From the NCBI RefSeq assembly GCF_002865645.1, contig NW_020194684.1:837308-901307 (forward strand): a stretch of DNA of 64,000 nucleotides, in the 5' to 3' direction. The stretch is from Hyaloscypha bicolor E (taxonomy: Eukaryota; Ascomycota; Leotiomycetes; Helotiales; Hyaloscyphaceae). The translations under genes and the position numbers were made by a program. Positions 21,607 to 36,805 of the stretch are shown piece by piece; the first letter of the stretch is position 1, and each line of letters begins with the position of its first letter. Under the pieces are notes generated by a model that saw nothing but the letters and a program-made list of their open reading frames with translations, searched no databases and was not told the origin of the DNA.

Positions 21607-24605
21607 ACTAAAACTATTCAGATATACTAAAACCGTTCAAATATACTAAAACTATTTAAGTATACTAAAACTATTTAATTATACTAAAATTATTTAATTA
21701 TACTTGAACTATTCTATTTACTTTTAATTACAATTATAGCTCTTTCTTAGCCCTACTATAATACCTAGTATAATAGAAGAATGGCCGCTACTATTATTAG
21801 AGGCTCAGCTTAATAATTTAAATAAATACCTTATAGAAATGAAAACTTCGCTCTGCCGGGGATTTCTTAGTATTTCGGTAGAATAGTATTTATATCTAGA
21901 GACTAAGCTTAAAGACTTTTAATAGGTTATTATATTATATAAACTTATTATTTCTTTTTAGACGGCTTTAAAACGGGATAAAGAGATAGCTACTTTTAAA
22001 AAATAAACTCTAAAAGGCCTTATTAAAGAAGTAATCCAAGCCTACTATAATAACCTATATAAAAATAGTAAGACCGAATATATATTTTATAAATATAGAG
22101 GTTTTAATAAACTTCTTGTACTTTATCTAAATACTAGGTTTCAAACCGGCCTTTTTACTAAAATAGATATATTACTACTAAAGTTAAAATAGAATCTTAT
22201 AAAGAAATCCGGAGAAGAAAAGATCCCTTCTAACCTTTTTTTAGTATAGGTATATACCTATAATAAATCGTCTAATAGTATTTTTTTCTTACCTAATAGG
22301 CTTTTAATAACTAATATTTCTAGATAAATTTAAGAAGAAGATACTTCCTCGACTTTATATATATAGTAAGAAAAAGAAAGTTCTATCTGAGCTACTATAC
22401 TATTAGTAAAAGAAAGGAGGTCGAACCTATATAAAATATATTAAATCCATAATAGAATCTCTATAAAACCTCCTATTTCCTGCTTTTAGTATTATAAATA
22501 TAAACCTGGATATAACTTAAGGTTAGGTTACTAATTCGAGTTTATTTATAAAAGATTTTAGATAGTTTATATATTTGTATATATAACTAGTATCCTAGAA
22601 TTCTTTATAAAGCAGATTTTCAAGTATTCTTAGGAATAATTATAGACTTTAAGGCTTTCCTTACTTTCAGAGTTATTCTCGAATATAAATAATCTCCTAT
22701 ATAGAAATATTAATAATAGTACTATTCCCGAAATCTGAGATACCTTCTTCCAAGTCTAATTCTTATTCCTCTTTCCTATAAATAGGTTCTCCGTTATAGC
22801 CTCTATATTCATTATTTTACTATTTAAACTATATTACTATAAATTAGCCCAAAATCCAGAGTAATAATAATAAGGTACTTAGAATATATCTCCTATAAAA
22901 TCTGCCGGTTATAACTCTTCTTACTATACTTTACTACCTTATTAAGCCTTTTCCCAAGCTTTTTCTTATTACTTCTATAGGCTACTCAATTACTTAGCCC
23001 TATAATATAGAGCCAGATAATTATACTTATTTAATAATAGTTCTTATAATAGTAAATAGAGCTATAAAATACGAAAAATATTAATATATTACTATTATAT
23101 ACTATTTATAAGGTACTATTATATATAGGTAAATATTATAAGCTTAACTAAATACGGTTTTCCCTTTAATATCTAATTGGAATATAAGAGAAATATTATT
23201 GTAATAATATAAATATTTTATAAGGCTAATATACTTTACTATTAAGTAACTAGTAGCTAACTAGAATTACTAAAGATATAGAGGCAGCTATAATAAAACT
23301 ATTAAAATCCTCTGTTTTTCAAGGCTATTACTAAGCCGCCTTAGCCTTTTTAATAATAATAGCTCTATAATTATATTGCCCTATAACTCTTCTACTAATA
23401 AGATAAGGCCAGAAACTATTTAGGCTCCAGAAATTAATAATAATATATAATAATAAAAAAAGTAACTAGTAATCTTAATATAAGCCGGCTTTACTTAACT
23501 AGAAAAATTATAATAATATTTATATAAATAATAATAGTAGGCTCTATTTGCTTGTTTATATATATTTCAAAACTAATAGTAACTAGTATAATTCTTATTT
23601 AGATACTAGTCTATTTTCTCGAATCTCTTATAACCTTTAAGACCTGAATTACTTAACTAAGGTATAAAATAAATAAGCCCGAATTACTTAACTAGAATAT
23701 AAAGTATATAATACTCTTTTACTCTTCTAATTAATTTAATAAGTTATAAATAAAATAAGATACTTGAGAATATATTCCGGAGTTTAAGAATAATAGCCTG
23801 CTTATATCTTATAGGCCCGAGCCTAATTAGTAAAGATCTCGGTCCTATATTAGAAGTAATTATTAAGATAAGGAAAAGATTAAAAAAGTAAAGCTTCTAA
23901 TAACTAGCTCTATTCTCGGTAGCTTATATATAAAAGAACTATAGAGCCTTATATATATTAATATTATATAATATAAATACTATATTAGTAAAAATTTTAA
24001 GGTAATAAACTTAGTTAGTATAATTTGAGCTATATCTAATCTAGAATAGCTTTAAAGAAAGATATTTATTAGAATGCTAAGAGAGGAATAGAGATATAGA
24101 TATATAAAATATATATAGAGAATAGAAGGAATTTATAGGAATTATATAAACCTATAGCTTTAGGACCGCTACCTAAGATTATCGGGCTTAGAGAGACTAA
24201 AACTATTTAATTATATAAATTATAGAATAAATATTTTATAAGAGATATTTTACTATTTCCTTTTATCTTCTATTTAGTTAGTATTTATATTATCCTTTCC
24301 TTAAATCCTATTTCTTTACTTTTAAATAAATAGCTCTATATATCCCTAAAGGCTACTATAATACCTTTTCCTAGTATCTAATATCTTAGTTTTAATTTCC
24401 AACTTTCTTTAATTTAATATTATAGGATACTTATACTAATTAAATATAATCTATTATTTAGAGAACTATTTCAGGCCTACTAGAACTATTTTGGGACTTG
24501 TTTGAATAGTTTTAGTATACTTGAATAGTTTTAGCTTACTTAAATAGTTTTAGTATATTTAAATAGTTTTAGTATACTTAAATAGTTTAAATAAGACTTG
24601 AACTT
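21607..24605. mobile_element. DNA-transposon-like element with inverted 19-bp terminal arrays
   Basis: The left end (21,607-21,720) has six units at exactly 19-bp spacing built on ACTAAAACTATTTAAGTAT. The right end (about 24,500-24,600) has five units of the exact reverse complement, again at 19-bp spacing (AATAGT at 24,505, 24,524, 24,543, 24,562 and 24,581). Arrays of short motifs in opposite orientation at two ends about 3 kb apart fit a DNA transposon with multiple subterminal transposase sites. The interior is RIP-decayed and contains no readable transposase, so the superfamily is unknown. The exact outer ends and any target duplication could not be fixed. Confidence 0.6.
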
Positions 24606-27600
24606 CCTAAGTCAATAGTATATATTATAATATTTATAGTAATAAATTCCATTTCTTTATATTTTAGCTATTTAAAATACTTTATCTAATATAAGTAATA
24701 ATTTAGATCTTCTCTTTTAGTCTTAGTTTTAAGCCCAATTATTAGAGGTCCTTATTACCTCTTTAATTAATACAGGATTTAATAAATAGAGATATAATAG
24801 TAATTATATATATAAAGAAAGGCAAATATAGAATAAAGTAGTTTTTGATCTACTTACTACTTTTCTTCGATTTATAAACTATAGATCTTCTTATTAGTAG
24901 GGTATTTTCCCCTATAATTATTTACTAATATAAGCTACCGTTTAATAGCTATAAAATCGTCTCCTATAATACTTTAATAAAACTATAATTACTATAAACT
25001 GCTTCTATTATATAATATACCCAATATCCTTTCTTTATATAAACTAACTATAGTTAATTCACTTAATCCTATTTAGAATAGAAGTATCTTTCTCTCTTAG
25101 TATTTCTATACTAGCCTATAGTATTAGTAGGAAGAGGCAGTTTATAAAGTCTACTAAACCTCTAATTCCGGTACTATCTATAATACCCTTAGGTTACTTC
25201 TAGTCTCTAGTAATACTATTACCTTACTATCTAAATAAGAAAAGAAATAGCTAAATACTTATTTAGAAGTTATTTATAAAAGGTATAATATTAAAGTACC
25301 TCCTTATAACTTACCAGAATCTATAGTTCGGATAATTATAGATATTATTATATAAAGGCAGTTATATCTATTATAGAATAGAGACTGGATTATTCCAGTA
25401 TTATAAGGGAAAATATTAATTCCTATAGTTATTAAATAGCTCGATTTTGAGATTTATTATAAGTTTTCCAAAACTATAATTCCAGAATAAATAATATAAT
25501 ATCTTGGGTATCCGAATAATATTATAGATTTCCTTAATATAATAATTATAGTCTATAATAGACTTATTTACTATATCTAAAGCTATAATACTATAAGATT
25601 AAAATCTCTTCTTTAGGTATTACTATCTTAATAATCTCTATTATAATAGATACTATTAAATATAATATCCTATAATAATTTATTCCTTCTAACTATATAT
25701 CTATAATTTATTATTAATCCTATTAAATAAGTACTTATAAAATAGTTATCTAATTTTCAACTACTAATTTAATATCTTTTAATTCTCGAAATATATTTCT
25801 AATTAAAAATTATAAACTCAAGTAATATAACTTAGTCTATATCTTTCCCAATTAACTTTTAGCTCTAGAGAAGTATTAATATTCTATTACTATATATACT
25901 AGCAAAATTAATTATAAAAGTTATAAAGAAGTTATTTTATAGAATTTCACCTATAAATATTACTCGGAATAACAGATATATAAAGGATATTAATACGAAC
26001 TAGTTAGCCTTTTCTAATAATATACTAGTATATTTAATTATAGATATAAAAGTAGTAGATTATATTAAAGATCTTATAAATATATATTAAAATTATTTTA
26101 ATTATATATCTCTAACTTTATATAGGAATTATTATTTTCTAGTCTATAAAATATATATACTATAATAGCTATAGGCTCGGCCCTTAAGAGATAGAAATTC
26201 CAGACTTATAAACCTTAAATATTATAGGATATTATTAATTCCGATAATAACTTTACTAGTTATATAGAACTTATACTTCTAGGAAACTATATTCTATACC
26301 TAAATCGAATTATAATAGAAATAAATAAAGTTTATAGGCTTCTTATAATAAAGGAAAAGCTTCTTATAATAGAAGCAGAAAATAACTAATTACTTTATTA
26401 TATTCTTCTAATCTTAAAAAAAATACAGGAAAAAAAGAATATAAAGTTAGTATATCTCGAGAAAAGAAAGTAATAGAAGATAAGCCAGAGAATTATAGAA
26501 ATTAAGGAAAAGTTAATATATTCAAAAAAGTAATAGATAAGCTAGGGAATTATAGAAAGAATATAGGAAGTTAAAAAGAATAATAAAGTTAATATATTTC
26601 GAGATAACTAGATAGTAAAATATAAGTTAGGGAATATTAAGAAAAAGAATATAATTCAAAAACAAATATATAAGTTCTTTTTAGGATTCTTTGATTTTAT
26701 TTTAATTAACCTTTATAAATAATAGAAATATACTAGATTTAATATTCTATAATTCTATTCTATCTTTAGGAAATAATACAGATATCTACTTATAAATATT
26801 CTCTTTATTAATAATTACCCAGAAAAAGAATCTTTTACTTATACCTATTAGAAGAATATCTTCTAATATTAAAACAAATAATTTTATTTCTTTCTAATAT
26901 ACTAAATATTAGCTAACCCAAATAAGAGGTAGTAATAAATCTATTCTATATAGTATATAATTACCTAGTTATAAGAAACGGAAATACAAGTTATCTAGAA
27001 GTAGTTATATTATATATAAGAAGAGATATATAAAGTATAATAAAAGGAAGCCTTTTTATTAGTTTTTTCTTATCTTTTCTTTAATTTATTACTTATAGCT
27101 AATACTAAATAGATATGAAATATCCGAGAACTAGACTTATATATCCAGAATATATATCTATAATAGAAATAGACTTTTAGTCTTATAATAAACTTCTACT
27201 AATATTTCTTAAAGAAATACCTATTACTAGACTACTTTCTAATAGCCCTAATTTTATAACGGTTCCCTAAATCCTCGAGTTAATATAATTAGAGCTTTTA
27301 TATAACTTTCTTTTAATAGAATCTAAGCCTTATAAAAGACCTGCTTTATTAAAATATTTATTATTACTAAAACAGAACTTTCCTATATCTTATAAAAAAT
27401 TAAACTCTAAAACCCACTTCCAGATATAGATAGAAAAGCAGATAAGCTATTCTTCTATAATCTAAGAAGTTTCAAATTATATAGTCTATACTAATAATAC
27501 TTATCTTATTAAAGAAATAAAAAAAAATACTATTATATTTCTATTTAATATAAATATATAATAAGTTAATTTATCTACTATAGAACTATTTACTAAAAGT

Positions 27601-30115
27601 CAAGATTCCTAATATCTTATAAATTTACTAAGAGACCAGATTAAGGCAATTCGAGACCGGCCTAAATATACTTGCCTCTTATTACTATTAAGCCCAGAAA
27701 TATATTCCTAAGTCTCCTATTTAGTAGTAATATTCGTATAAACCGATTTTATAATAATACTTCTATCTAAATATATTAATTAGCTAACCCAGATACTAGA
27801 TATTAAAAAAAATCCAAAAAGAATAGATATCTAAAAGTATTAAGTAGAAAAGTAGCTAGACTATTCTCTTATTATCTAAAGAAATTATTAGAATTCCTCC
27901 GAATCTGTAATTATTCTATCCAAATACCCTTATTTGGCTTTAATAAATAACTAATACAGAAAAATCCAAAATATTATTAATCCGGATAATATATAAGCCT
28001 AGAAATCCTAGAAGCTTAATTCTTAGCTAGAGTTAATATAACTATATATAAATAGGATAAGCTTCCTATAAATTGAGTCTATAATAAAGTAACTTGGCTA
28101 ATTATAAATCAAGTTTATCTAAAAATAAAAAATCCTAGCTAACTAGAATAAATATAAGATATATTATAATCGGTTTTATAAATAGTACTTTTTTATTAAT
28201 ACTATTAAGCAAAACTATAAGATTATATAGCTATATACTTTAGTCTCAGGATTAACTTAATTAAAGAAATCTCAATCTTATAATATAGTACTTAGCCTCT
28301 ATTTTAATAAAAGATTAAACTCTCAAGTCTATTCTTTAGCTTATCCGGATTTAATTACTTATATAGCTATAGAAAATATAATTTCCAAATACTAAAGGTC
28401 TATAATTCCTTTACTAGCTTCTTAAATTCTTATTACTAAAGCTATTAATAAAGAATAGAGTAACTTTGCCTAATATAGTACCTATAATCTTAATAAGACC
28501 TTCTAATAAATACGGACCCGGTTTAAAGAACTCTTTTATAAAAGCTTATCTAATAAAACCATTTATCTTATAAGAATAAAAGCAAATATAAGTTTAAAAA
28601 GAAGGAAAATCGTATATAAGATAAAATCCCGACTAGTTAATACGGAACCTTATTATACTAGTAAATATTTTTAGGTCAAAAACTACTATAAATAAGAAAT
28701 TAAAGCAAATCTATAATAGGTAATATTGCCTTTAATTATACTAGAGTATCTTAGGCCGTTTTTAGTTAAGGCCCTTAATTTTCTATAATTCTTATATTAT
28801 AACTTAGGGATTTCTGCTAATTTCTTTCTAGATATATTTTGGCCTTAATATTTCCTAAAAACTATTTAGGAAGTATATTAGGCTAATTTTAAAAGAAGAG
28901 GTATTACTTTAAGCTATAGAGATACTAGTAAATTATAATTAAGAATAGGTCTATTTATTATAGCCAAAATATATAATAAGAAATTCCGTCTCTATAACTT
29001 CCGTCTAGATATAACTTAATATAACTAGATATCAGATATTTTCAAATCTGGAATAAGATATCCTTATTTCTATTATAAAGCTTTTTAGTAATTCTTTAAG
29101 CTTTTAGATAAAAAGAGAATAGAGCTTATAATAATATAACTCTATAGATCTCTCAGGTTTTCCGGTCTTAAAGATATACTAGAGAATATATTCTATTACT
29201 AATATAATAGGAAGTAACTATAGAAATATAATATAAGTTTAAAGCCCGGATAAAAAATTTATACTAGGTTATATATAGGATATATTATATATAAAAATAA
29301 GAGAGAAAAGTATAATAAATTATAATTATCTAATAAGTTCTTTCCTTTTCTTTCTTAAGATTTAACTAACTTAGATTAAAAAATAAGAAAGAAATAATTA
29401 AAGAATTATTAGCTATATTTTCTAATATATTTATAGATATATAGTAAATTAACCCGGGAAATATAATCTCCGAATACTAAAGTCCTATAAACTTTTACTT
29501 CTCTCTATTAATAAAGTAGTTATATTTGGTATATAAATATACTAATAGTACTCTAATAGACTTCTATTACCTTAAAAGAGATAACGGGCTAGACAAAACA
29601 TACTTCTTTATATAAACTATACCTTTAAATACTATTTAGATAAGGACGACTTATTTTCTAGGCAGAAATTATAAATGAAATTTATTAGTAGAGGTTTTGG
29701 GAATAATAGTAATAGTTTTAGGGAGAAGCTAACTAAGCCCAAAGTTAGAGGTTATACTTTCTAGGTAATATAGGTATAGAATAGAAGTTCCCTACTATTA
29801 CTAAGCTACCTTATAGGACATTTGTATTATCTCTAGAGGCGGGGTGCCGGATCGGGCCGTTATAATTAGTAATAATACCTTATACTTAGCAAGTAGTGGG
29901 TTCGGGACTATATTATAAGTTTAGCTATAATATATTATTATTTTCTAGAGAATAAGGCTGCCTAGGCTTAGCTATAGTTAGTTAAAGTTAATAATTTGCT
30001 TAATCTTATTCTCGCCGATTCCGGGAAGTTGTTTTATAGCTAGATTATCTCTAGTAAAAAAATAAATAATAAATAATTAAGATAGTACGAGATTGCAAAG
30101 TCTGTCTTTATAAGG
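24606..30115. repeat. RIP-decayed repeat block with long coding ghosts
   Basis: Plus-strand translation with frequent stops still shows stretches that look like former coding sequence. Examples are a lysine/glutamate-rich tract at about 26,400-26,650 and a long ghost at about 28,560-29,350 with segments such as FKRRGITLSYRDT and FKSGIRYPYFYYKAF. I do not recognise the protein. One or more autonomous transposons lie here, but their boundaries are not visible. Confidence 0.55.
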
Positions 30116-30408
30116 CATATAATAGTAGAGTAATATACAAGTAGTTAAGGTAAGTAAGCTACGGAGTAATACTTGCAAGTATAACGAATTCCAAGAATTA
30201 ATCCTAATAAAAGACTAATTAATGCCCTTTCCAAAGCTAGAAGCGTCTCTCTATATATTCCCTAGTACTTAGCTAGGCATATAAAGCCCTTTACTTAATT
30301 AGGAAATCCTATATAATTCATATAATTCCGATTATAAGCTATACCCAAAATAGGAAACTAGATCTATAATATCTAATATCTATTTATATACTATTATATA
30401 TGCCTATT
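30116..30408 (-). repeat. LTR of the Ty3/gypsy element (3' LTR in element sense)
   Basis: This matches 36,806-37,101 over its full length. Shared landmarks are AGTAGTTAAGGTAAGTAAGC, GAATTAATCCTAATAA, GAAGCGTCTCTCTATATATT and AATAGGAAACTAGATC. The differences between the two copies are mostly transitions, as RIP would produce after insertion. Exact ends are uncertain by a few bases because the terminal dinucleotides are mutated. Confidence 0.85.
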
Positions 30409-33400
30409 ATATTAATTCCCTCTCTAGGCTCTTGTCCCTAAAAGGCCTGGGAAAACTATAAATAGCTTTATAAATATCTCTCTAAAACTTTCCTGGCTAC
30501 TAGCTTTCCCTAAAAACTCCTTATAATTACCCTATTATTATACCAGGTAATAGAGTTAAGAATATAGTTTACTAACTCTTCCTAGCTAGTTCGTAAATTG
30601 CCCCTGGCAATTTCCTCTCATAAAGGTAATATAAATATAATATATACTATTAGATATAAAGCTTATCCGATCTCCTAATTAGTTTATAAATCCTAACTTA
30701 GCCTTTATTTACGAATAAATTATTATTCTATAGGCCCAAGAGCTTAGAAAAATTAATCTAATCTTCTAGTTTATTTATAAATCCTTTTTTTGGAATTTTC
30801 TGGGTATTCCTGGTATAGAGCCAGTTCCGAATTCGTAATTACTATTTGGGAAGAAGGCATTATAAAAAGACCTCTCTTTTCCCACTAACTAATTTTTCTT
30901 TTTCTTAACTATAATACCATATCCAGCTCCTCCTCGTCCCTTGCCTTCTTTTTTTAAGCCTTCTTTAAGCTCCTTTAAGCTTCTTTAAGCCTTATTTAAG
31001 CTTTATTTAAGTCCCCTTCTAATTTCCTCTTTTATTTCTTTATTTATTAAAATAAATACTTCTCTTAGTACTCGTTAGCCTATTACTACCTGTTTGGCTA
31101 ATACTCCTATATCCTTAATTTGCTCTTACTATCTTTAATATTCCAAGAATATTACCAAGTTTCCCGATCTTACTTATATTAAGAATAATAATTACTTAAT
31201 ATATAATTACTGCCGCTCTAAGAACAAGAAGTATAATCCTATAAGTTATAAATTTCTTCTTTTATTTCTTATTCTAATACTATCTAAGGTTCCTTAAGTA
31301 TATATAATATAATTAAACCGCTTTCTTTAAGCTATTAATATATATAAGTATCTTCCCTATTCTTTGCCCGAAAGAAAAAAGACTATTACTACTTTTTTTC
31401 TATACTAAACTATATATATTTCTTATATTAAAGCTATTATTTGAGGCTAACGGATTTCCCTAATAATTCAAGAAATAGGTTAAGTAATTCTCACTAGCTT
31501 AGTATAAGTATAAAGTACTCTTAATAGTATAATTAATATTCTTTAGTATTAAGTAAGCTTATTTCTTCTTTATTTTTTACTAATAGCTAATAGCTTTATA
31601 AGCTAATTTATTATCTATTTCTCGAGAGAATTCTAATAAGAATAATAATAAGAATAGTAAAGAGTAGTTATAAGGGTAAGATATTTATAGGATATAGAAA
31701 TTAGAGTTTTTAATAATTTTCGTATAGTTTTTTTAAGAATAAATATATGGTTTTTTAATAGTTTCCTAATAAAAGCATTTATCTTTTATGCCTTTATTTA
31801 GCTAATAGTATTATAATATTACTATTTTCCAAGTATTCTTATAATTCTTGAGCTATATTCTCTAGATTACTTAGTAATTCCTATATATTATTTACTAGTA
31901 AGTAGCCCTTCTAATAAATAAGATATTTCTTTTCTTTTCTGCCTTTTTTATAAGCTATAATAGATTCTACCTCGAATTTCTTTTTGCCCTTAATCTTGAC
32001 CGGCTCTAGTTCTACTATAATACTAGCTTGCAGGTACTATAGTTCTAAGAGAGAAATATAGAAAATATTATAGATCTAATATAATAGTAGTAATTCCAAG
32101 TAATATATTTATTTATATATTCCTATAATTTCCAGAACTTTAAAGGGGCCGAGATATTTATTTACTAGCTTTATACTAGGTTATAGTTATTAAATATTCT
32201 TTATATAAAGTATGACTTTATTATATATCTTAAACTTCTTATTAATATATTTCTTATTATAATACTTTTTTTATATATCTACTACTTCTTGCTATTATTT
32301 CTCTAATACCTCCTGTTTTACTTAAATTCTTTATATTCTTTCCTATATTACTAGTACCTTTTCTTCTAGAATATTATTCTTAATATATAATTTAATACTA
32401 GAATAGAATTCATATAAGGCATAAAATAGGGATATTTCTATTATTAAATATATAAAGTTATTATATATGAATTCTATAAGAGCAAGCTTTATTACCTAAT
32501 TATCCTATTAGTAACTAGTATAATACCTTAAGTATTATTCTAGAGTTTGGTTTAGATTCTTTATTTATTTATTAGTTTACGAGTAAAATACTATATTTAG
32601 CTATTATTAAATCTTTAAGTAAAAGTATAGACTTAACTAGAACTTGCTTATAAAGACAGATCCTTTATTAGAGATTATATTTATAGGCATACTAAAGTCT
32701 TTAATAATATAGTATATAAATAGCTCTGCTAGCTTAGAAGCCGAGACTTTCTTAGTAATCGGAATATATTATATTATTTTCGTATATCTATTAATAATAA
32801 TAAGTATAGAATTATATACTTTACTATAAAACCTAGAAGAGGGCAGCCCTATAATAAAGTTTATAATAATTTCTTACTATAGCTTAGAGGAAAGGGGAAA
32901 TAAACTAAGTATACTATATAATAGATATCTCTTTACCTTAGTTCATTAATATATAGAACAAGTTCTAATATAGTCTTTTATATTCTTTCTTATATTTTAC
33001 TAGAAATACTTTCTCTAGAAAATTTCTAGTATCTTACTAGTACTAAAATACCTACCTATAGGATTATTATAGTTAGCTTATAGTAATTCTTCTTTAAGAG
33101 CCGGCTTATTTAGTATATAAATAGTACCCTGACGTTTTAATAACTCAGATATATTAAGTTCTTAAGTCTTAATAGCTCTAGTAAAGATCTCCTTTAAGAA
33201 CTATTTATACTACTAGTATTATACTAATAGATTAAGCCTTTAGTATTATAATAGTAATTTAAGTAATATCTCTCTGCTTTCCTTATATACTATTTTAGAT
33301 CTAGCTACTTATATAGCTAGAATTCGTAGTATATATTATTTATAACTAGCTATACTAGTAATAGGCTCAAGTAGCGGTATCTCTAGTATTACTCTATTAC

Positions 33401-36400
33401 TAAAATAGACTTTCTTTTCGGAATTCCTTAGTATTTTACTAATTAAGGAATGCCTACTTTCTTTCTTCTAGGCCTTATATTACGGTATTATAGAAATAAT
33501 ATAGCGTTCTATTACTACTACTTATAAGGTTCTCTATTCTATATTCTATAGCTTATTATAAAGTATAAGTAATAAAGTATCTTTATTTATACCTGCTATA
33601 AAGTCTGGCTTCTTTAATAGCCTATTAACGGAATTACTATATCCCGGCTAGTACTTTAAGACAAAGTTAAAGGTAGCTAGCTTCTCTACTTATCTTATCT
33701 ATTAACTATTTAGTTTTCTCTTAATTATAAAGTATTTCAAGTTATTATAATCTATTTTAATAATAATAGTATACTAGATATATACTAGATAATATTACTA
33801 AGTACGAAATACTAGAATAATAGCTAAAAGTTTAGAGTTATATATTTTATATCTGCTCTTAATTATAGTTATCTTTTTTAAATAGAAAGTAATAGGGTAT
33901 TACCTGGCTTTTACTTCCTTACTAAAAAGCTAGGAAATTATATTTATAATTACGAATTCTAAAGTATCTATTTCTATATAAATCTTTAAGGCTAGGTTAA
34001 AATAATAAAGAATTAGTACTATTATAAATATAATTTATAGCTCTCTAAAAGCCTTATTTACCTTATTTATCTAGCTAAACTAATATAGTAGTTTTCCGCT
34101 AGTTTTTAGTAAATTAGTTAATTCTTTTATTACTCTAGAGTATCTATAAATAAATCTCTAGTAAAAGTTAGTAAAACCCAGAAATACTTGAACTTCTCGG
34201 ATATTATTCTTTAGGGCTAGCTATTCCCTAATAGCTATAACCCGGCTAGCCTCTATTTCTATACTATTTAGGCTAATTACAAATCCCAGGAACTTTATTC
34301 TCTTTATATTAAACTCGCATTTTGCCAAGTTTATAAAGAGCTAGTATTACTATAACCGCTCAAGTATATATTAGACTACTATTATATATTATTCTAGGTT
34401 CTCTAAATAAATTAAAATATTATCTAGATAAATTATACAAATAATATTTATAAGGCCTACTAGTATATAGTTAATATATGTCTGAAATATTACCGGAGTA
34501 TTAAATAGTTTAAAGGATATAATATAATACTTAAAATATTTATAATATATTCGGAATATTATCTTTTACTTATTGCCTTCCTATATTTGTAACTAATAGT
34601 AAGTATTCTTTAAGTCTAGCTTTATATATATCTTTGCTCTATAAAACCTATTTATTATCTTACTAATAAGTAATAATAGTATTTGGTTTTTAATAGTAAT
34701 CCTATTTAGACTCCGGTAATTAATATATAAATATAGGCTGCCTTCTTTCTTTAGAATAAACATAATTAGGGTACTAGCTAGGCTAGTAAAATAACGAATC
34801 TATCTTTTCTCTAAGCTAGTATTAAGATATTCCCGAAAAACTTTAAGCTTCCTTTCTAATAAAATATATATAGGACTATATAGTAATTAGAATTCTAATT
34901 CCAGATCTATATAATACTCTATTATATAGTAGTCGGATAGTATACCTATAGCCTTTATAGAAAATACTTAGAGAAGATTCTAATACTTTTTGGAAAGTAT
35001 AGCTATCCCGTTTATAATAATAATAGTAACTTTTTAGCTATTTATTATAGGATAAATAGTTAATAGAAAAACATATATCTTATACTTTACTATTTTAGTA
35101 AATTTCCTAGTATTTAGAACTTTAATCTTCTATAGTTAAATCTAGTATCTCTATATTACTTCCCTAAAAGAAATCAGGGAATTAATCTAGTAAAACTATA
35201 GGAATTCAAATATTATATTAATATAGTTTAGATTAAAATTATATAATATAAAGTATATATTAGCCTTTCTTTAGTTCCCTAGTATATCCTTAGTAATAAC
35301 CCTAAGAATATAATCTCTATATAAATAAATTCTTTTTCCCTCTAGTAAAAACAAGAAAGTTATCTTTAATATTAATAAAATACCTATATTTAAAGCTAAT
35401 TTCCTCTTTATATAATTAGCCTCTATACCCGAATTAACTAATACTCTAACCTTTTACTTATCTTTCCTCGTCTTAATAGTAATCTTAATTACTATTCTCG
35501 TTTTAGGGGCCTTGCCCTCTATAATATAAATAAGTATAACTATTATAGAGCGTATCTATTTCCTAGCTTCTTTAGTTCTGGGCACTTATATGCCTTATAG
35601 CCAGACTTATTATAGTTATAGCAAGTCGGTTTTTCCTGATTTGGGCAGGTAATAGTATAGTAATCCTCCTTCTAGTAAGTAAAGCAAGTTATACCCGGTC
35701 TTATAGATCCTAATATAGGTATTATATTAGATCCCGTTATTATACTTTTATTACTCCGGTTATATAAACCTTATAACGGGAATATACTTCTCTTTTATTT
35801 CCCTTTATTATTCTTTTTTTCCTTTCTCTAATTTCTTTTCTTTTATTAACCTATTAGCTTATTATTATATTTCCGTTAAGCAGACTAGTTTAAGTTATTC
35901 TCGATTCTTATAGCCGCAGAAATAAGCTTCTTTCTTTCTTATAAAGTATTTCCTTAGTAATTAATCTCGTTCCGAATCTCTTGCCTTAAGCTACTAAATA
36001 AGTTATTCTATTCTTATAGTAAACCCGTATATTTCAAGTTATTTAATAGGCTATCTAAGTAAGATATAAAGCTTTAAATACTCTAACCTGGCCGCTATTT
36101 TATATCTTTGAACTTGGTAAGAATATTATTACTATAGTTTTCCGGATTCAAGATAGAATTCTTTATAAACTTAATAAAAGTCTTCTAATCCGTAATATTA
36201 ATGCCTACTAATTACTTCCTATATTTCTAGATATCTCTGGCTATACTCTTAAAGCAGGAAGTATAATATATAACCTTTACTATATCTATAGTTTAGGTAA
36301 TTCCGCTATTTTTATACTATTTTAGCTCCGCCTAATAGAAGAAATCCTGGGCTTCCTTAATACTCTTTCCCTTATAAGTTAGTAATTCTCGGGTTTTTGG

Positions 36401-36805
36401 AGCCCTATAAACTAAACGTACTACTAGTAATATAATAGGTTCTATAATAGGTACCCGAATATTTTTAAGATAGTAAATCTAAGTTTCTAGATCCTCTAGA
36501 TCCTCCCTCTATTATATCTTTACTTCTAACTTAGTAATATAATAACGAGCCGCTACTAGCTTCTCTATTATTATTATCCTGCTAGCTAGTTCTGGGGGTA
36601 TCTAAGTTCTACTTTCTTCTTCTAATTAGGTAGTAACTAGAGTAGCTAACTAGGCGCTTCCCTGGGTATCCGACTAGGTCGCTCTAGTAATAGTAAAGGC
36701 GCTTTTTCTAGTTAATACTCTAGCTATTAGTGGTTTTATTTATTAATGGCTTAATTACTTTGTAATGAACTACTTCCCGAAAGTTAGATTAATTAGAATA
36801 TAAGG

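Noticed and set aside
21607..21720. CRISPR-like array of 19-bp spaced repeats
   Set aside because: There are no unique spacers; the units abut one another, the genome is fungal, and a matching inverted array lies 3 kb away, so this is a transposon end.
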